The notes under the pieces were generated by a model. That model was not told where the DNA came from. It worked only from the letters and a program-made list of their open reading frames with translations, and made no database searches. A program made the position numbers and the translations under genes. Positions 52,354-62,746 of a stretch of 64,000 bases of DNA are shown here, piece after piece. Position 1 is the first letter of the stretch. Each line of letters begins with the position of its first letter. The DNA comes from Rhodospirillaceae bacterium (GTDB taxonomy: Bacteria > Pseudomonadota > Alphaproteobacteria > Rhodospirillales > Rhodospirillaceae). The DNA is taken from positions 310,001 through 374,000 of the forward strand of contig CANJRD010000001.1 of assembly GCA_947476695.1 (NCBI GenBank). The letters are read 5' to 3'.

Positions 52354-53147
52354 TTACGCGATCGCCACGACGGCGCGCGCGGCCATCACGCCGATAAGAT
52401 GCGCGCGGTATTCAGCTGTGGCGTGGAGGTCGGCGTTGAGATCATCGACCGGTACCGCAATCGCCTTCACCGCGTCTGCGGTGAAAGACTTCGCCAGCGC
52501 GGCTTCCATCTCGGGCACGCGGAATACGGAAGGCCCGGCGCCGGTGACGGCGACGCGAATGCCCGACGCCGTCTCCGCCACCATCACGCCGACGATGGCG
52601 TAGCGCGAGGCCGGATTGCGGAACTTCATGTAAGCGGCGCGCTTCGGAACGGGGAACGCGACTTTCACAACCAGTTCGCCCGGCTCCAGTGCGGTCTCGA
52701 ACATGCCGGTGAAAAAGTCCGCGTCGGCGATGCTGCGCGTCGGCGTGTAAACCGTCGCGCCCAGAGCGACAATCGCGGCGGGATAGTCGGCGGCGGGATC
52801 TGCGTTGGCGATGGAGCCGCCCAGCGTACCGCGATTGCGCACCTGCGGGTCGCCGATGTGCTGGGCAAGATCGGCGAGCGCCGGAATCGCACGACGAACG
52901 TCGGCGGAGGCAGCAACTTCAGCATGGGTCGCCATGGCGCCGATCGTGACCAAATTGCCCGCCACCGCGATGCCCTTCAGTTCCGGCAACGCGCCGAGGT
53001 CGACCACGAGGCTCGGGCGGCGCAGACGCTGCTTCAGCGTTGGGATCAGGGTTTGACCGCCCGCCATGTAGACGGGCTCGTCGCTGCCCGCGAACGACTG
53101 CGCGGCGGCGGCGAGATCTTTCGGGCGGGTGTAGTCGAAGGCGTACA

Positions 53148-53148
<1 letters not shown>
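52354..53148 (-). CDS. CoxM-type FAD-binding subunit of a molybdenum hydroxylase
   Basis: 264 aa. FAD motifs: YTRPKDLAAAAQSFAGSDEP, VYMAGGQTLIPTLKQRL (~30) and GDPQVRNRGTLGGSIANADP, AADYPAAIVALGATVYTPTR; CO-dehydrogenase flavoprotein C-terminal region ends VTGAGPSVFRVPEMEAALAK. It carries electrons from the [2Fe-2S] subunit to the acceptor. ATG overlaps the CoxS stop (TGATG). The molybdopterin large subunit that defines CO dehydrogenase, xanthine or aldehyde oxidase is not in the window. Confidence 0.92.
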
Positions 53149-53621
<473 letters not shown>

Positions 53622-53639
53622 CGGTCGATCCGGGAATGT

Positions 53640-54272
53640 TTAGGCGAACAGCAAGACGAGAGCGCAGAGCGCGCCGACCGCGACCAACACGCCGATCCAC
53701 GGCAGGAAGGTGATCGGCTTGGCATCGACGATGGCATCGCGCTTGGGGATATCGGCCACCGGCGCTTCGACAATCGACGCGACAGGCGCAACCACGGGCG
53801 CCGGCGCTTCCGCCACAGGCGCGGCGACCGGCTTGCCGGTGACGCGCAGCGTGAACGCGGCGAAGAATTCGTCCGCCAGCTTCTTGGCGGTGGCGTCGAT
53901 CAGGCGCGAGCCGATCTGGGCGAGCTTGCCGCCCACGGCCGCATCGACGGTATAGGACAGGCGCGTGCCGCCCGGCGCATCGGCCAGGCGCACTTTCGCG
54001 CCGCCACGGGCGAAGCCGGCCGCGCCGCCCTTGCCTTCACCCCGGATGGTGTAGCCATTCGGCGGATCGAGCTCGCTTAACGTCACCAGGCCTTTGAACG
54101 ACGCTTTCACAGGGCCGACCTTGGCCTGCACGGTGGCTTCGATCTGGTCAGGCGCGACCTGCGCGATGGACTCGCATCCCGGGATGGCGTCCTTCAGCAC
54201 GTTGATATCGTTCAGCGCCGCCCACACCTGCTGGCGGGGCGCGGGAATTACATATTCCCCAGTCATTTCCAT
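53640..54272 (-). CDS. CoxG-type SRPBCC protein with C-terminal membrane anchor
   Basis: 210 aa. START/SRPBCC fold: [100 protein letters not shown]. An Ala/Pro/Val linker leads to a C-terminal hydrophobic anchor ([20 protein letters not shown]). CoxG of Oligotropha attaches CO dehydrogenase to the inner membrane; here it heads the operon coxG-coxS-coxM, 18 bp upstream of CoxS. Helps assembly/anchoring of whatever large subunit they serve. Confidence 0.9.
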   Translation of the reverse strand: MEMTGEYVIPAPRQQVWAALNDINVLKDAIPGCESIAQVAPDQIEATVQAKVGPVKASFKGLVTLSELDPPNGYTIRGEGKGGAAGFARGGAKVRLADAPGGTRLSYTVDAAVGGKLAQIGSRLIDATAKKLADEFFAAFTLRVTGKPVAAPVAEAPAPVVAPVASIVEAPVADIPKRDAIVDAKPITFLPWIGVLVAVGALCALVLLFA

Positions 54273-54352
54273 GAAGCTATCTCCCGTCGGGTGAACAGGG
54301 TGTGCCCGGCGCGGACGAAAAAAGCAACCGCCGGGTCGAAATGAGGCGCGGA

Positions 54353-55684
54353 CTAGCTTTTTCCGCGTGATCCCGGACCGCGACCCTTGCGGTCCAGGCC
54401 CCGCCCCTTGGCGATGGCCGCCCTGCCGAACTTTGCCCGCACGGCGTCCATCACCTGCTCGACCTTGGCGATCTGCGCGGTGCCGTCGGTGTTCGCCAGA
54501 CCGAAAAGATCGGTCGGGTCCGCCGCCGCGGCGTCACCTAAATGATCGACCCCGGCGCCGATCAGGCGGAACTTGACGGTGCCGTTGGCCTCCTTGGCCA
54601 GCATCAGGCGCGCGGCGCGAAAGATCACCTCCGCCAACTGGGTCGGCGCAGCGAGCCGCTGATGGCGGCTGACCAGCCGGAAGCGCGTGGTCTTGAGCTT
54701 GAGCGTGACCGTCGAACCGGAAAGACTTTGCGCCTTCAACCGGTCGGCCACGCGCTCGCACATCGGCCAGAGGCGTTGTTCGAGTTCTTTGGGATCGGCG
54801 ACGTCGCGGTCGAATGTGGTTTCCGCCGACACGCTTTTGGCTTCGCGGTCTGTGCGCACCTCGCGCTCGTCAAAGCCGCGTGCGAGCTGCGCCAGCGCGG
54901 CCCCCGTCTCGCCGTACCGCGCCGACAATTCGGCGGCCTGCTTGCGCTGGAGATCGCCGATGGTGAACATGCCGTCGACCTTTAGGCGCGAGGCCAGCGC
55001 CGGGCCGACGCCGGGCAGGCGCGTCACCGGCAGATCGTGCAGGAAGTTCACCGCGTCGCCGCGACCGATGACGAAGAAACCGCGCGGCTTGTCGGCGTCC
55101 GACGCCATCTTGGCCAGGAACTTCACGTCGCTAAGACCGATGGAGACGGTGATGCGGATGTTGCGTTCGATCTCGCGTGCGACATGCGCCAGCGTCGCGG
55201 CGGCCGAGCGGCGGAACAACGCCTGCGTGCCCGACAGATCGAGGAACGCCTCATCGACCGAGACAGGCTCAACCAGCGGCGTCGCCGTTTCAAAGATCTC
55301 GCGAATCTGTTTGGCCACGGCTTTGTATTTCGCCATGTCGGGCTTGATAACGATAGCCTGCGGGCACATCTCCAGCGCCTTGAACATCGGCATCGCCGAA
55401 CGCGGCCCGTATTTGCGGGCGATGTAGCAGGCGGTGGTGACCACGCCGCGCGTGCCACCCCCGATCAGGACCGGCTTGTCGGCCAGCGCCGGATTGTCGC
55501 GTTTTTCGATGGCCGCATAGAAGGCGTCGCAATCAATATGCGCCATCGTCAAACGGCCGAGTTCGCGATGCCGCGCCATGCGGTCCGAACCGCACGTCGC
55601 GCAGACAAGCCTGTCCTGGCCGTACTCGGTCAGGCAATCGCGACACAGCGCGACGACGTTTGCAGGGGCGAGCGATTCGGTCAT
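54353..55684 (-). CDS. dinB: DNA polymerase IV (DinB) with N-terminal Cys motif
   Basis: 443 aa from the ATG at 55684. N-terminal zinc-ribbon-like LCRDCLTEYG...VCATCGSDRMARHREL (two CxxC), an extension seen in alphaproteobacterial DinB. Y-family catalytic part: TMAHIDCDAFYAAIEKRDNP, LADKPVLIGGGTRGVVTTAC, YIARKYGPRSAMPMFKALEM, and EPVSVDEAFLDLSGTQALF with the metal acids (DCD, DE). HhH region VTRLPGVGPALASRLKVDGM. C-terminal little-finger domain to LKLKTTRFRLVSRHQRLAAP. Error-prone translesion synthesis; the last residues (GRGLDRKGRGPGSRGKS) are basic, and no clear beta-clamp motif was picked out. Confidence 0.92.
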   Translation of the reverse strand: MTESLAPANVVALCRDCLTEYGQDRLVCATCGSDRMARHRELGRLTMAHIDCDAFYAAIEKRDNPALADKPVLIGGGTRGVVTTACYIARKYGPRSAMPMFKALEMCPQAIVIKPDMAKYKAVAKQIREIFETATPLVEPVSVDEAFLDLSGTQALFRRSAAATLAHVAREIERNIRITVSIGLSDVKFLAKMASDADKPRGFFVIGRGDAVNFLHDLPVTRLPGVGPALASRLKVDGMFTIGDLQRKQAAELSARYGETGAALAQLARGFDEREVRTDREAKSVSAETTFDRDVADPKELEQRLWPMCERVADRLKAQSLSGSTVTLKLKTTRFRLVSRHQRLAAPTQLAEVIFRAARLMLAKEANGTVKFRLIGAGVDHLGDAAAADPTDLFGLANTDGTAQIAKVEQVMDAVRAKFGRAAIAKGRGLDRKGRGPGSRGKS

Positions 55685-55754
55685 CAGACTTCGGGTTTGA
55701 CTTCGCTGGACGGAAGGTTCAAGCCAGCGCCACATTCATATTAAGGTACTACGC

Positions 55755-57566
55755 GTGAGCGATCGCGGACCATCACGATGGAATATGCCGGATCGGCCAA
55801 AAAGCCGAAATCTGGGCTATCTGCGGCGCACCTGGCAGTTCATGCGCCCTTATAAGGGCAAGCTGGCGCTGGCCGGCCTTGCGCTGACGCTGACCTCGGC
55901 GGCGACATTGAGCGTCGGCGCCGGCTTGAAGTTCCTGATCAATCGCGGCCTGAAGGCCAACGATCCGGCCACCCTGAACGAGGGATTGGCGATCCTTCTC
56001 GCGATCATCGTGCTGATCGCCATCGGCACCTATTTCCGCTTTTCCTACGTCTCGTGGGTCGGCGAGCGCGTTGTCGCCGACATCCGCAGCGCGGTGTTCG
56101 GACATCTGCTGCGCCTGAGCCCTGGTTTCTTCGAGACCGCCAAAACCGGCGAGATCCTCTCGCGTCTGACCACCGACACCACACTGCTGCAGACCGTGAT
56201 CGGTTCGTCGTTGTCCATCGCCGTGCGCAATGGCTTCAGCCTGATCGGCGGCGTGACGATGCTGATCTACACCAACCCGCGCCTGGCCGGGATGGTCGCG
56301 CTGGTGGTGCCGGCGGTTGTCGTGCCGATCATTTGGTACGGACGGCGCGTGCGCAGCTTGTCGCGCGAAAGCCAGGACCGCATCGCCGATGTGGGTTCCT
56401 GTGCCGAGGAAGCGCTCTCCGCAGTCCGTACCGTGCAGGCGTTTGTGCACGAAGACCGCGACCGCGCGTTGTTCAGCACCGAGGTCGAACGCGCGTTTAC
56501 GACCGCCATGCGACGCATTCGCGCGCGCGCGATGCTGGGCAGCACGGTGATCCTGCTGGTGTTCGGCGCGATTGCCTTCGTGCTGTGGGCCGGTGGACGC
56601 GGCGTGATGGACGGCACCATTTCTGCCGGCGATCTGATCGCTTTCCTGTTCTATGCCGTGATGGTCGCGGGCGCAGTGGGCGCCGTAAGCGAAGTGATGG
56701 GCGATCTGCAACGCGCCGCGGGCGCGACGGAACGCCTGGTCGAATTGCTCGAGACCGAGCCGGAGATTCAGGCGCCGGCCCATCCGAAAGCCATGCCGAG
56801 CCCGGCGCGCGGCGCGGTCGGCTTCGAGGATGTGACGTTCCACTATCCTTCACGCCCGCAGACCGCGGCGCTGCATGGCCTTTCGCTGAACGTCGCGCCC
56901 GGCGAGCATGTCGCGCTGGTGGGCCCTTCGGGCGCCGGCAAGACGACGGTGTTCCAGCTGTTGCTGCGCTTCTACGACCCGCAGGCCGGCCGCGTGACCA
57001 TCGACGGCATGGACCTGCGCGACGTCGATCCGCGCGAGGCCCGCGCACGCGTCGGCATGGTGTCGCAGGACCCCGTGATCTTCGCCGCCAACGCGATGGA
57101 GAACATCCGCTATGGCCGGCCGGATGCGACCGACGCGGAAGTCATCGCCGCCGCCGAAGCGGCCGCGGCGATGGAATTCATCGCCAAGCTGCCGGAAGGG
57201 CCGCAGACCTTCCTGGGCGAACGGGGCGTGCGTCTGTCCGGCGGCCAGAAGCAGCGCATCGCCATCGCCCGCGCCATCCTGCGCGACCCGGCGCTGCTGC
57301 TGCTCGACGAAGCCACCAGTGCCCTCGACGCCGAGAACGAACGCCTGGTCCAGCGCGCCCTGGAGCGGCTGATGGTGGAACGCACCACCATGGTGATCGC
57401 CCATCGCCTGGCGACCGTGGTCAGCGCCGACTGGATCGCCGTGATTGAAGATGGCCGACTAGTCGCAACCGGACGTCACGATGAGCTGCTGACCGGCAAT
57501 GACCTTTATGCCCGTCTGGCGGCTTTGCAATTCGGTACCGAGAGCGACCGCCTCGCGGCGCAATAA
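55755..57566 (+). CDS. MsbA/ABCB-type ABC exporter (fused permease-ATPase)
   Basis: 603 aa, GTG start. Six membrane helices in residues ~30-330 (RTWQFMRPYKGKLALAGLAL; LAILLAIIVLIAIGTYFRFS) and one ATPase domain: Walker A ALVGPSGAGKTTVFQLLLRF, Q-loop VGMVSQDPVIFAANAMENIR, signature VRLSGGQKQRIAIARAILRD, Walker B LLLLDEATSALDAENERL, H-loop VIAHRLATVVSAD. A homodimeric lipid, drug or peptide exporter. The substrate is not told by sequence. Followed by a histidine kinase gene after 73 bp on the same strand, and just downstream of divergent dinB. Confidence 0.92.
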   Translation: MSDRGPSRWNMPDRPKSRNLGYLRRTWQFMRPYKGKLALAGLALTLTSAATLSVGAGLKFLINRGLKANDPATLNEGLAILLAIIVLIAIGTYFRFSYVSWVGERVVADIRSAVFGHLLRLSPGFFETAKTGEILSRLTTDTTLLQTVIGSSLSIAVRNGFSLIGGVTMLIYTNPRLAGMVALVVPAVVVPIIWYGRRVRSLSRESQDRIADVGSCAEEALSAVRTVQAFVHEDRDRALFSTEVERAFTTAMRRIRARAMLGSTVILLVFGAIAFVLWAGGRGVMDGTISAGDLIAFLFYAVMVAGAVGAVSEVMGDLQRAAGATERLVELLETEPEIQAPAHPKAMPSPARGAVGFEDVTFHYPSRPQTAALHGLSLNVAPGEHVALVGPSGAGKTTVFQLLLRFYDPQAGRVTIDGMDLRDVDPREARARVGMVSQDPVIFAANAMENIRYGRPDATDAEVIAAAEAAAAMEFIAKLPEGPQTFLGERGVRLSGGQKQRIAIARAILRDPALLLLDEATSALDAENERLVQRALERLMVERTTMVIAHRLATVVSADWIAVIEDGRLVATGRHDELLTGNDLYARLAALQFGTESDRLAAQ

Positions 57567-57639
57567 TTGCAACTATTCCACCGCCTTGCGGTCTTCCCGG
57601 GGCGTGTCACGATGGTGACGTCCGGCCCCGGAGTCCCTC

Positions 57640-59259
57640 GTGTCCCAGACACCGACGCGCCCCGAACGTGATCGCCTCGAAACCTGGCTGAGCGACAGCG
57701 AACAGCGCTTCAGCACGATGTTCGAGTTGTCCGGCGCCGGGATGATCATCACGCGCGGCGACGGCACGATCAGTTTCGTGAACCAAGCCTTCGCGCAGAT
57801 GCTGGGATACACGCCCGCGGAACTGACCGGTCGCTCGCTGATGGACTTGGCGCCGCCTGATCAGCGCAATCCGCTCGGCCCGGGCATCGCCGCTTTGCGC
57901 GCACGCACGGCCACCGCGATCAATCTCGAACGCCCCTATCTGCATCGGGATGGGAGCCGCGTGATCACCGCCGTCAGCGCGCACGCGTTGCCCGTACCGC
58001 CTGAGTTCGCGGCCATCGCGGCCCAGGACAAGACGCTGCACCGTTTCATCGGCATCGCCCACGACATCACCGCGCGCCGCCGGGCCGAGGCGCACCTGCG
58101 CGAAAACCAGAGATTGCTCGAGGAAGCGCAGCGGCTCGGCAAGATCGGTCACTGGACGTGGACGGCCGCGACCAACCGGGTGTCATGGTCTGCCGAACTG
58201 TATCGCATTCTCGGCCTGGAGCCGGAAACGACACAGCACAAGCAGGGCCTGCTGATGGAGTTCATGGCACCGGAAGACGCCGCCATTGTTCGGGAAGCGT
58301 CCGCATACTTGGTGGAGGGCCACCAAGACACCGCGACCTTGGAGTTCCGCGTCCGGCGAACCGACGGCGAATTCCGCGACATCATCGGCCGTTCCGCCGT
58401 GGGACGGAGCGCCGGCGGAAATTTGCTGGCGATTGTCGGCACCATGCAGGACATCACCGAACGCAAACGCCAGGAAGCGGTGCTGCATGAAGCGATGATC
58501 CATGCCGAAACCGCGAACCGTGCCAAGACAAAATTCCTGGCGGCGATGAGCCACGAGTTGCGCACGCCCTTGAACGCGGTGCTTGGGTTCGCGCAACTGC
58601 TGTCATTGCGCACGCAAGGCCCTCTGACAACGGTGCAGTCGGCTTATGTCAACAACATCATCCAGGGCGGCGAGCATCTGCTGCACCTGATCAACGATGT
58701 GCTGGATCTCGCGCGTATCGACACCGGCAACCTGCTGCTCAACCTCGACCGCGTCGAAGTCGATGCCGTGATTCAGGACGTTGTCGACGACATGCGGCCG
58801 ATGGCGGACACCCGCGCGGTCACGATGCATGTCGCGCCTTGCGCCGAGAGCGCGGCCATCGCGATGGCGGATCGCACGCGGCTGATGCAGGTGCTGGTCA
58901 ACCTCGCGTCGAACGCCATCAAATACAACCGCCCGCAAGGCTCGGTCACATTCACCGTTCATCGGCCGTGCGTGGATCGAGTGCGTATCGGCGTCCAGGA
59001 CACGGGCCGCGGAATCCCCGAGAATCGCCAGGGCGAAGTGTTCGAGAGCTTCAATCGCCTCGGCGCCGAAGCCAGCGGCGAAGAAGGCACGGGCATCGGA
59101 CTGTCATTGTCGAAGCGTCTGGTCGAGGAGATGGGCGGCGCCATCGGCTTCAAAAGCACGCCGGGCGAAGGCTCGCTTTTCTGGATCGACCTGCCCGGCG
59201 CCGATGAACCGCCGCCCCCGGTGATCGCGCCGGCGGACGCACGGAGTCTGGCGGGCTAG
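57640..59259 (+). CDS. PAS-PAS hybrid-free sensor histidine kinase (orphan)
   Basis: 539 aa, GTG start. First PAS at ~20-145 (FSTMFELSGAGMIITRGDGT, TPAELTGRSLMDLAPPD), second at ~170-280 (WSAELYRILGLEPETTQHKQ, VGTMQDITERKRQEAVLHEA), no membrane segment, so a cytoplasmic sensor. HisKA: FLAAMSHELRTPLNAVLGFA (His ~ 305). ATPase: N-box NLASNAIKYN, DTGRGIPENRQGEVFESFNR, GEEGTGIGLSLSKRLVEEMG. No receiver domain and no response-regulator gene beside it, so its partner is unknown. What the PAS domains bind is unknown. Convergent 4-bp overlap with arfB. Confidence 0.92.
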   Translation: MSQTPTRPERDRLETWLSDSEQRFSTMFELSGAGMIITRGDGTISFVNQAFAQMLGYTPAELTGRSLMDLAPPDQRNPLGPGIAALRARTATAINLERPYLHRDGSRVITAVSAHALPVPPEFAAIAAQDKTLHRFIGIAHDITARRRAEAHLRENQRLLEEAQRLGKIGHWTWTAATNRVSWSAELYRILGLEPETTQHKQGLLMEFMAPEDAAIVREASAYLVEGHQDTATLEFRVRRTDGEFRDIIGRSAVGRSAGGNLLAIVGTMQDITERKRQEAVLHEAMIHAETANRAKTKFLAAMSHELRTPLNAVLGFAQLLSLRTQGPLTTVQSAYVNNIIQGGEHLLHLINDVLDLARIDTGNLLLNLDRVEVDAVIQDVVDDMRPMADTRAVTMHVAPCAESAAIAMADRTRLMQVLVNLASNAIKYNRPQGSVTFTVHRPCVDRVRIGVQDTGRGIPENRQGEVFESFNRLGAEASGEEGTGIGLSLSKRLVEEMGGAIGFKSTPGEGSLFWIDLPGADEPPPPVIAPADARSLAG

Positions 59260-59708
59260 TCCCAAGACCCGCCGCGCCGGTTGCGCTTCTTCGCGGCGTT
59301 CTTCTTTTTCGTATCCACCCGCCGCTCGCGCGATGCGCGGCTCGGCTTGGTTTCCACGCGCCTCTTGGGGACATGCGTGGCCGCGAGGATCAATTCCACC
59401 AAACGGTCGGTGGCGTCTTTCCGGTTGGCCTCCTGGGTGCGGAAGCGTTGCGCCGTGATGACGATCTCGCCGTCATTGGTCGCGCGCTTGCCCGCAAGCT
59501 TGATCAGCCGCACCGCCACCGCATCGGGCAGGGACCGCGACCGCCGCGCATCGAACCGCAGCTGTGCCGCCGTGGCGACCTTGTTCACGTTCTGCCCGCC
59601 CGGACCGCTTGAGCGGATAAAAGTGAACTGGAGTTCCGCCGGATCGATGCTGATGCGCGGCGTAACGACAATGTGGTCCTGGCGAATAGGGTCGTCAGAC
59701 GTAACCAT
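59256..59708 (-). CDS. arfB: Ribosome-rescue hydrolase ArfB
   Basis: 150 aa. Starts VTPRISIDPAELQFTFIRSS, then the catalytic GPGGQNVNK loop (GGQ) that cleaves peptidyl-tRNA in stalled ribosomes, VATAAQLRFDARRSRSLPDA, and a basic disordered tail (RASRERRVDTKKKNAAKKRN, RRGGSWD) that enters the empty mRNA channel. Family length ~140. ATG at 59708. It is opposite SufE, which starts 44 bp away on the plus strand. Confidence 0.93.
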   Translation of the reverse strand: MVTSDDPIRQDHIVVTPRISIDPAELQFTFIRSSGPGGQNVNKVATAAQLRFDARRSRSLPDAVAVRLIKLAGKRATNDGEIVITAQRFRTQEANRKDATDRLVELILAATHVPKRRVETKPSRASRERRVDTKKKNAAKKRNRRGGSWD

Positions 59709-59752
59709 GAAAGTCCTTGCGCGCGGAGGCTCGGTGCCTAGGTTAGAGCATC

Positions 59753-60196
59753 ATGAACGCCGCCGCCCTTGAAATGATTTCGCCATCCTTGAGCTTCGAC
59801 GAGCTGACGGAAAACTTCGGTCTGCTCGACGAATGGGACGATCGCTATGCCTATCTGATCGACCTCGGACGCAAGCTGCCGGAATTGCCCGATGTCTATA
59901 AAACAGAGGCCACCAAGATCCGCGGCTGCATGAGCCAGGTGTGGCTGGTGCCCGGCGGCACCGCGACCGATTTCCGTTTCGCCGCCGACAGCGATTCCAC
60001 CATCGTCAAAGGCTTGATCGCCGTGTTGGCGAGCCTGTTCTCCGGTCGCACGGCGGTGGATGTCGCCGACATCGACGCAGAGGCGGCGTTCCGCGCGCTT
60101 GGACTCGAACAGCACTTAAGTCCCAACCGCCGCAACGGTTTTGTCGCGATGGTTGCGCGGATCAAGGACGACGCGCGCGCGATGGCCAAAAGTTGA
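59753..60196 (+). CDS. sufE: SufE-type sulfur acceptor
   Basis: 147 aa, ATG at 59753; an ATG at 59774 also fits. Matches SufE: SFDELTENFGLLDEWDDRYA, YLIDLGRKLPELPDVYKTEA, TKIRGCMSQVWLVPGGTATD with the sulfur-accepting cysteine in RGCMSQVW, and FRFAADSDSTIVKGLIAVLA, FRALGLEQHLSPNRRNGFVA. It takes persulfide sulfur from the cysteine desulfurase for Fe-S assembly. No suf operon adjoins it. Fifteen bp upstream of the pirin gene. Confidence 0.92.
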   Translation: MNAAALEMISPSLSFDELTENFGLLDEWDDRYAYLIDLGRKLPELPDVYKTEATKIRGCMSQVWLVPGGTATDFRFAADSDSTIVKGLIAVLASLFSGRTAVDVADIDAEAAFRALGLEQHLSPNRRNGFVAMVARIKDDARAMAKS

Positions 60197-60211
60197 GGCA
60201 GGAGGTTGAGC

Positions 60212-61099
60212 ATGATCGAACTGGTGATCCCGCAGCGGCGCAAGGACCTCGGCGGATTTGAGGTGGGCCGCATCCTGCCCTTCGCGAAGCGCCGCATGGT
60301 GGGGCCGTTCATTTTCTTGGATCACATGGGGCCCGTGACGTTCCCGCCGCACATTCCCAAGAAGGTCGATGTGCGGCCGCACCCGCATATCGGACTGTCC
60401 ACCGTCACCTATCTGTTCGAAGGGCGCATGACCCATCGCGACAGCGTCGGCGTGACGATGGAGATCAAGCCCGGCGAAGTGAACTGGATGACCGCCGGCC
60501 GCGGCATCACGCACTCGGAGCGCTTCGACGGTTTGCGCGATAGCGGCGGCAGCATGCATGGCCTTCAGGCCTGGGTGGCGCTGCCGCTGGACGCCGAGGA
60601 CGCGGAGCCGCGCTTCGATCACTACGACACCGCAGACTTGCCGACGCTCAACGAAAAGGGCGCCACAGGCCGCATCATCGCGGGCGAAGCCTATGGCAAG
60701 TCCGCCGCGACCAAGACGCGCTCACCGTTGTTCTACGTCCATTGGGAATTGGCGGAGGGCACGGTGATGGAAGCCCCAACCGGGTACACCGACCGCGCGG
60801 CCTATGTGGTGAACGGCGCGGTGGAGATCGAAGGCCAGCGTTATGACGCCGGCACCATGGTGGTCTTCGCGCCCGGCACAGCGACGGTGAAGGCCCTGCG
60901 CCAATCCGTCGTGATGTTCCTGGGCGGCGAGCCGGTGGGCGAACGCTTCATCGAATGGAACTTCGTGGCGTCCACGAAGGAGCGCCTCGAACAGGCGAAA
61001 GCCGATTGGCGCGCCCAGCGATTCAAGCTGCCGGACGCGGACAATCAGGAATTCATTCCGTTGCTGGAACCCCCGCCGCCGCCAAACCCGATGTCGTGA
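60212..61099 (+). CDS. Pirin family protein
   Basis: 295 aa, ATG at 60212 with GGAGG 7 bases upstream. Bicupin pirin pattern: FEVGRILPFAKRRMVGPFIF, LDHMGPVTFPPHIPKKVDVR, PHPHIGLSTVTYLFEGRMTH (HxH metal ligands), RDSVGVTMEIKPGEVNWMTA, GRGITHSERFDGLRDSGGSM, HGLQAWVALPLDAED. The iron-binding cupin is a redox sensor or quercetinase in relatives. Soluble. Probably cotranscribed with sufE. Confidence 0.93.
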   Translation: MIELVIPQRRKDLGGFEVGRILPFAKRRMVGPFIFLDHMGPVTFPPHIPKKVDVRPHPHIGLSTVTYLFEGRMTHRDSVGVTMEIKPGEVNWMTAGRGITHSERFDGLRDSGGSMHGLQAWVALPLDAEDAEPRFDHYDTADLPTLNEKGATGRIIAGEAYGKSAATKTRSPLFYVHWELAEGTVMEAPTGYTDRAAYVVNGAVEIEGQRYDAGTMVVFAPGTATVKALRQSVVMFLGGEPVGERFIEWNFVASTKERLEQAKADWRAQRFKLPDADNQEFIPLLEPPPPPNPMS

Positions 61100-61102
61100 C
61101 TT

Positions 61103-62746
61103 TTACGAGAACAGGCGTCGGTCGAGCTTTTTGATGAAGCTCCACGGATCCTGATCGGGTTTACCGAACAGCCAGCCCTGCACATAGTCCACGCCGCAAT
61201 CGCGCACGAATTCGAGCGTGTCCTTGGTGTCGATCATCTCCGCGATGGTCTCGACCTTCATCGTCTTGCAGAGCGTGGTCAGCGCCTTCATGAAGGCGCG
61301 GCCCTTGGGCGCGCTTTGCGCGTTCTTCACCGCGCTGCCGTCGAGCTTCACGACGTCGACTTCAAGCACGCTCAGGTACTGGAAGCTGGCCGCACCCGCG
61401 CCGAAATCGTCGAGGCAGACGTGGAAGCCCTTTTGACGCAGGGCCTGCGTGAAGTTGTTGGCGCGCTGCAGATCGGCGACGCGCGCGGATTCCGTGATCT
61501 CGAATAGGATGAAGTCCTTCAGCCACGAATCCTGGTCGAGGAGCTCATGCAGCTGCTTGGCGTATTCTTCGCTGTCGACCGAACGGCCGGAGATGTTCAC
61601 CGCCAACGACACGCGATCCGACTTGTTCTTACGCAGCCATTCGACGCACTTGCGCGCCATGGCGATGTCGAACTCGGTGATCATGCCGGTTTCTTCGGCG
61701 AATGTGATGTACTTGTACGGCGACTCTTCGTAGTTGCCGTTGAAGCGGACCAGCGCTTCGTAATGGTGCACCGCGCCCGTGCGCACATGCAGGATGGGGT
61801 GGAAAGCCACCTGGAAATCGTTGCCGCCGACCATACCGCGGAACTTGTTGAGCGACTGAACCGCCTCTTTCACAAGGTTGTTCATGTTGGCGGCGATGTC
61901 CTTCACGTTGAACTTCTCGCCGACCTGCTCACGGAAGTGATTGATGGTGTAGACGAGGCCCTTGGTCAGATCTTCTTCCGAGATGCCCGACGTATCGATT
62001 GGGACCGCGCCCGCCGAAACTTCAAGACCTTTGCCGGTGGGATCGAAGGCCTGGGTCGCCTGCGCCAATGTGCGTTCGAGAGCGGCGACGTCCATGCCAG
62101 CGGCGGTGACAATGCCGAACTTGCCGTCACCGATTTCGCCGGCGCTGTTGCCGTCGATCGAGTTGGCGTGCAGCGTCGTGCCGACGGTGTTCTTCAAGAC
62201 CGCCTGCTCGTCCTTGGATAGGCCTTCGTAGAACTTCTCGAAGCCCGGCAGATTGACGAGGGTGACCTCGGCCGCCTGACCGCCCGCGGCGGCGGCGTTC
62301 AATTGCTTGACCGCCATTTCGGAGAACGAGTTGCCGGTCAGCAGGCCGGTTTCCTTGTCGCGTTCAACGCCGGCTTCTTCGTCACCGGCCGCGTTCAGCT
62401 GCGTGGTCGAACGCAGGGCGAGGAAGTGGTGATCCTTCAGGTCCGGCAGGACGTAGCCCGCGAACGACACCGGATGCTTAGACCCGTCCGGGCTGAGGAG
62501 ATGAATGGTGACGTTGTGAATGCGACCGCGCTTGGACGTCATCGCCAGCAGCTGGTCCACCAGAACGCGATCCTTCGGATCCACGAGCTGGGTGAAGTTC
62601 TGGCCGATAAGCTGCTCAGCCGGCGCGCCCATCAACGGACGCGTCGCGCCCGCAGCGAACAGAATACGACGCCCCTGATCGAGTTCGATCAAGGCATCCG
62701 CCCAGCAAAAAGCAAAGGCGACGAACTTTTCGCGTGCGCTCGACAT
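61103..62746 (-). CDS. PAS/degenerate-GGDEF/EAL c-di-GMP phosphodiesterase
   Basis: About 547 aa from the ATG at 62746 (GTG at 62764 possible). A PAS-like N-terminus (IELDQGRRILFAAGATRPLM, AEQLIGQNFTQLVDPKDRVL), a degenerate diguanylate-cyclase middle (DKETGLLTGNSFSEMAVKQL; IGDGKFGIV where GGDEF should be), and an EAL domain with all main motifs: HHYEALVRFN, VSLAVNISGRSV, LFEITESARV, VCLDDFGAGAASFQYLSVLE, VDVVKLDGSAV, ETIAEMIDTKDTLEF, DYVQGWLFGKP. The kept DDFG, K and Q suggest an active phosphodiesterase, with the GGDEF as a regulatory site. Cytoplasmic. Contrast with the inactive EAL protein at 21919. Confidence 0.88.
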   Translation of the reverse strand: MSSAREKFVAFAFCWADALIELDQGRRILFAAGATRPLMGAPAEQLIGQNFTQLVDPKDRVLVDQLLAMTSKRGRIHNVTIHLLSPDGSKHPVSFAGYVLPDLKDHHFLALRSTTQLNAAGDEEAGVERDKETGLLTGNSFSEMAVKQLNAAAAGGQAAEVTLVNLPGFEKFYEGLSKDEQAVLKNTVGTTLHANSIDGNSAGEIGDGKFGIVTAAGMDVAALERTLAQATQAFDPTGKGLEVSAGAVPIDTSGISEEDLTKGLVYTINHFREQVGEKFNVKDIAANMNNLVKEAVQSLNKFRGMVGGNDFQVAFHPILHVRTGAVHHYEALVRFNGNYEESPYKYITFAEETGMITEFDIAMARKCVEWLRKNKSDRVSLAVNISGRSVDSEEYAKQLHELLDQDSWLKDFILFEITESARVADLQRANNFTQALRQKGFHVCLDDFGAGAASFQYLSVLEVDVVKLDGSAVKNAQSAPKGRAFMKALTTLCKTMKVETIAEMIDTKDTLEFVRDCGVDYVQGWLFGKPDQDPWSFIKKLDRRLFS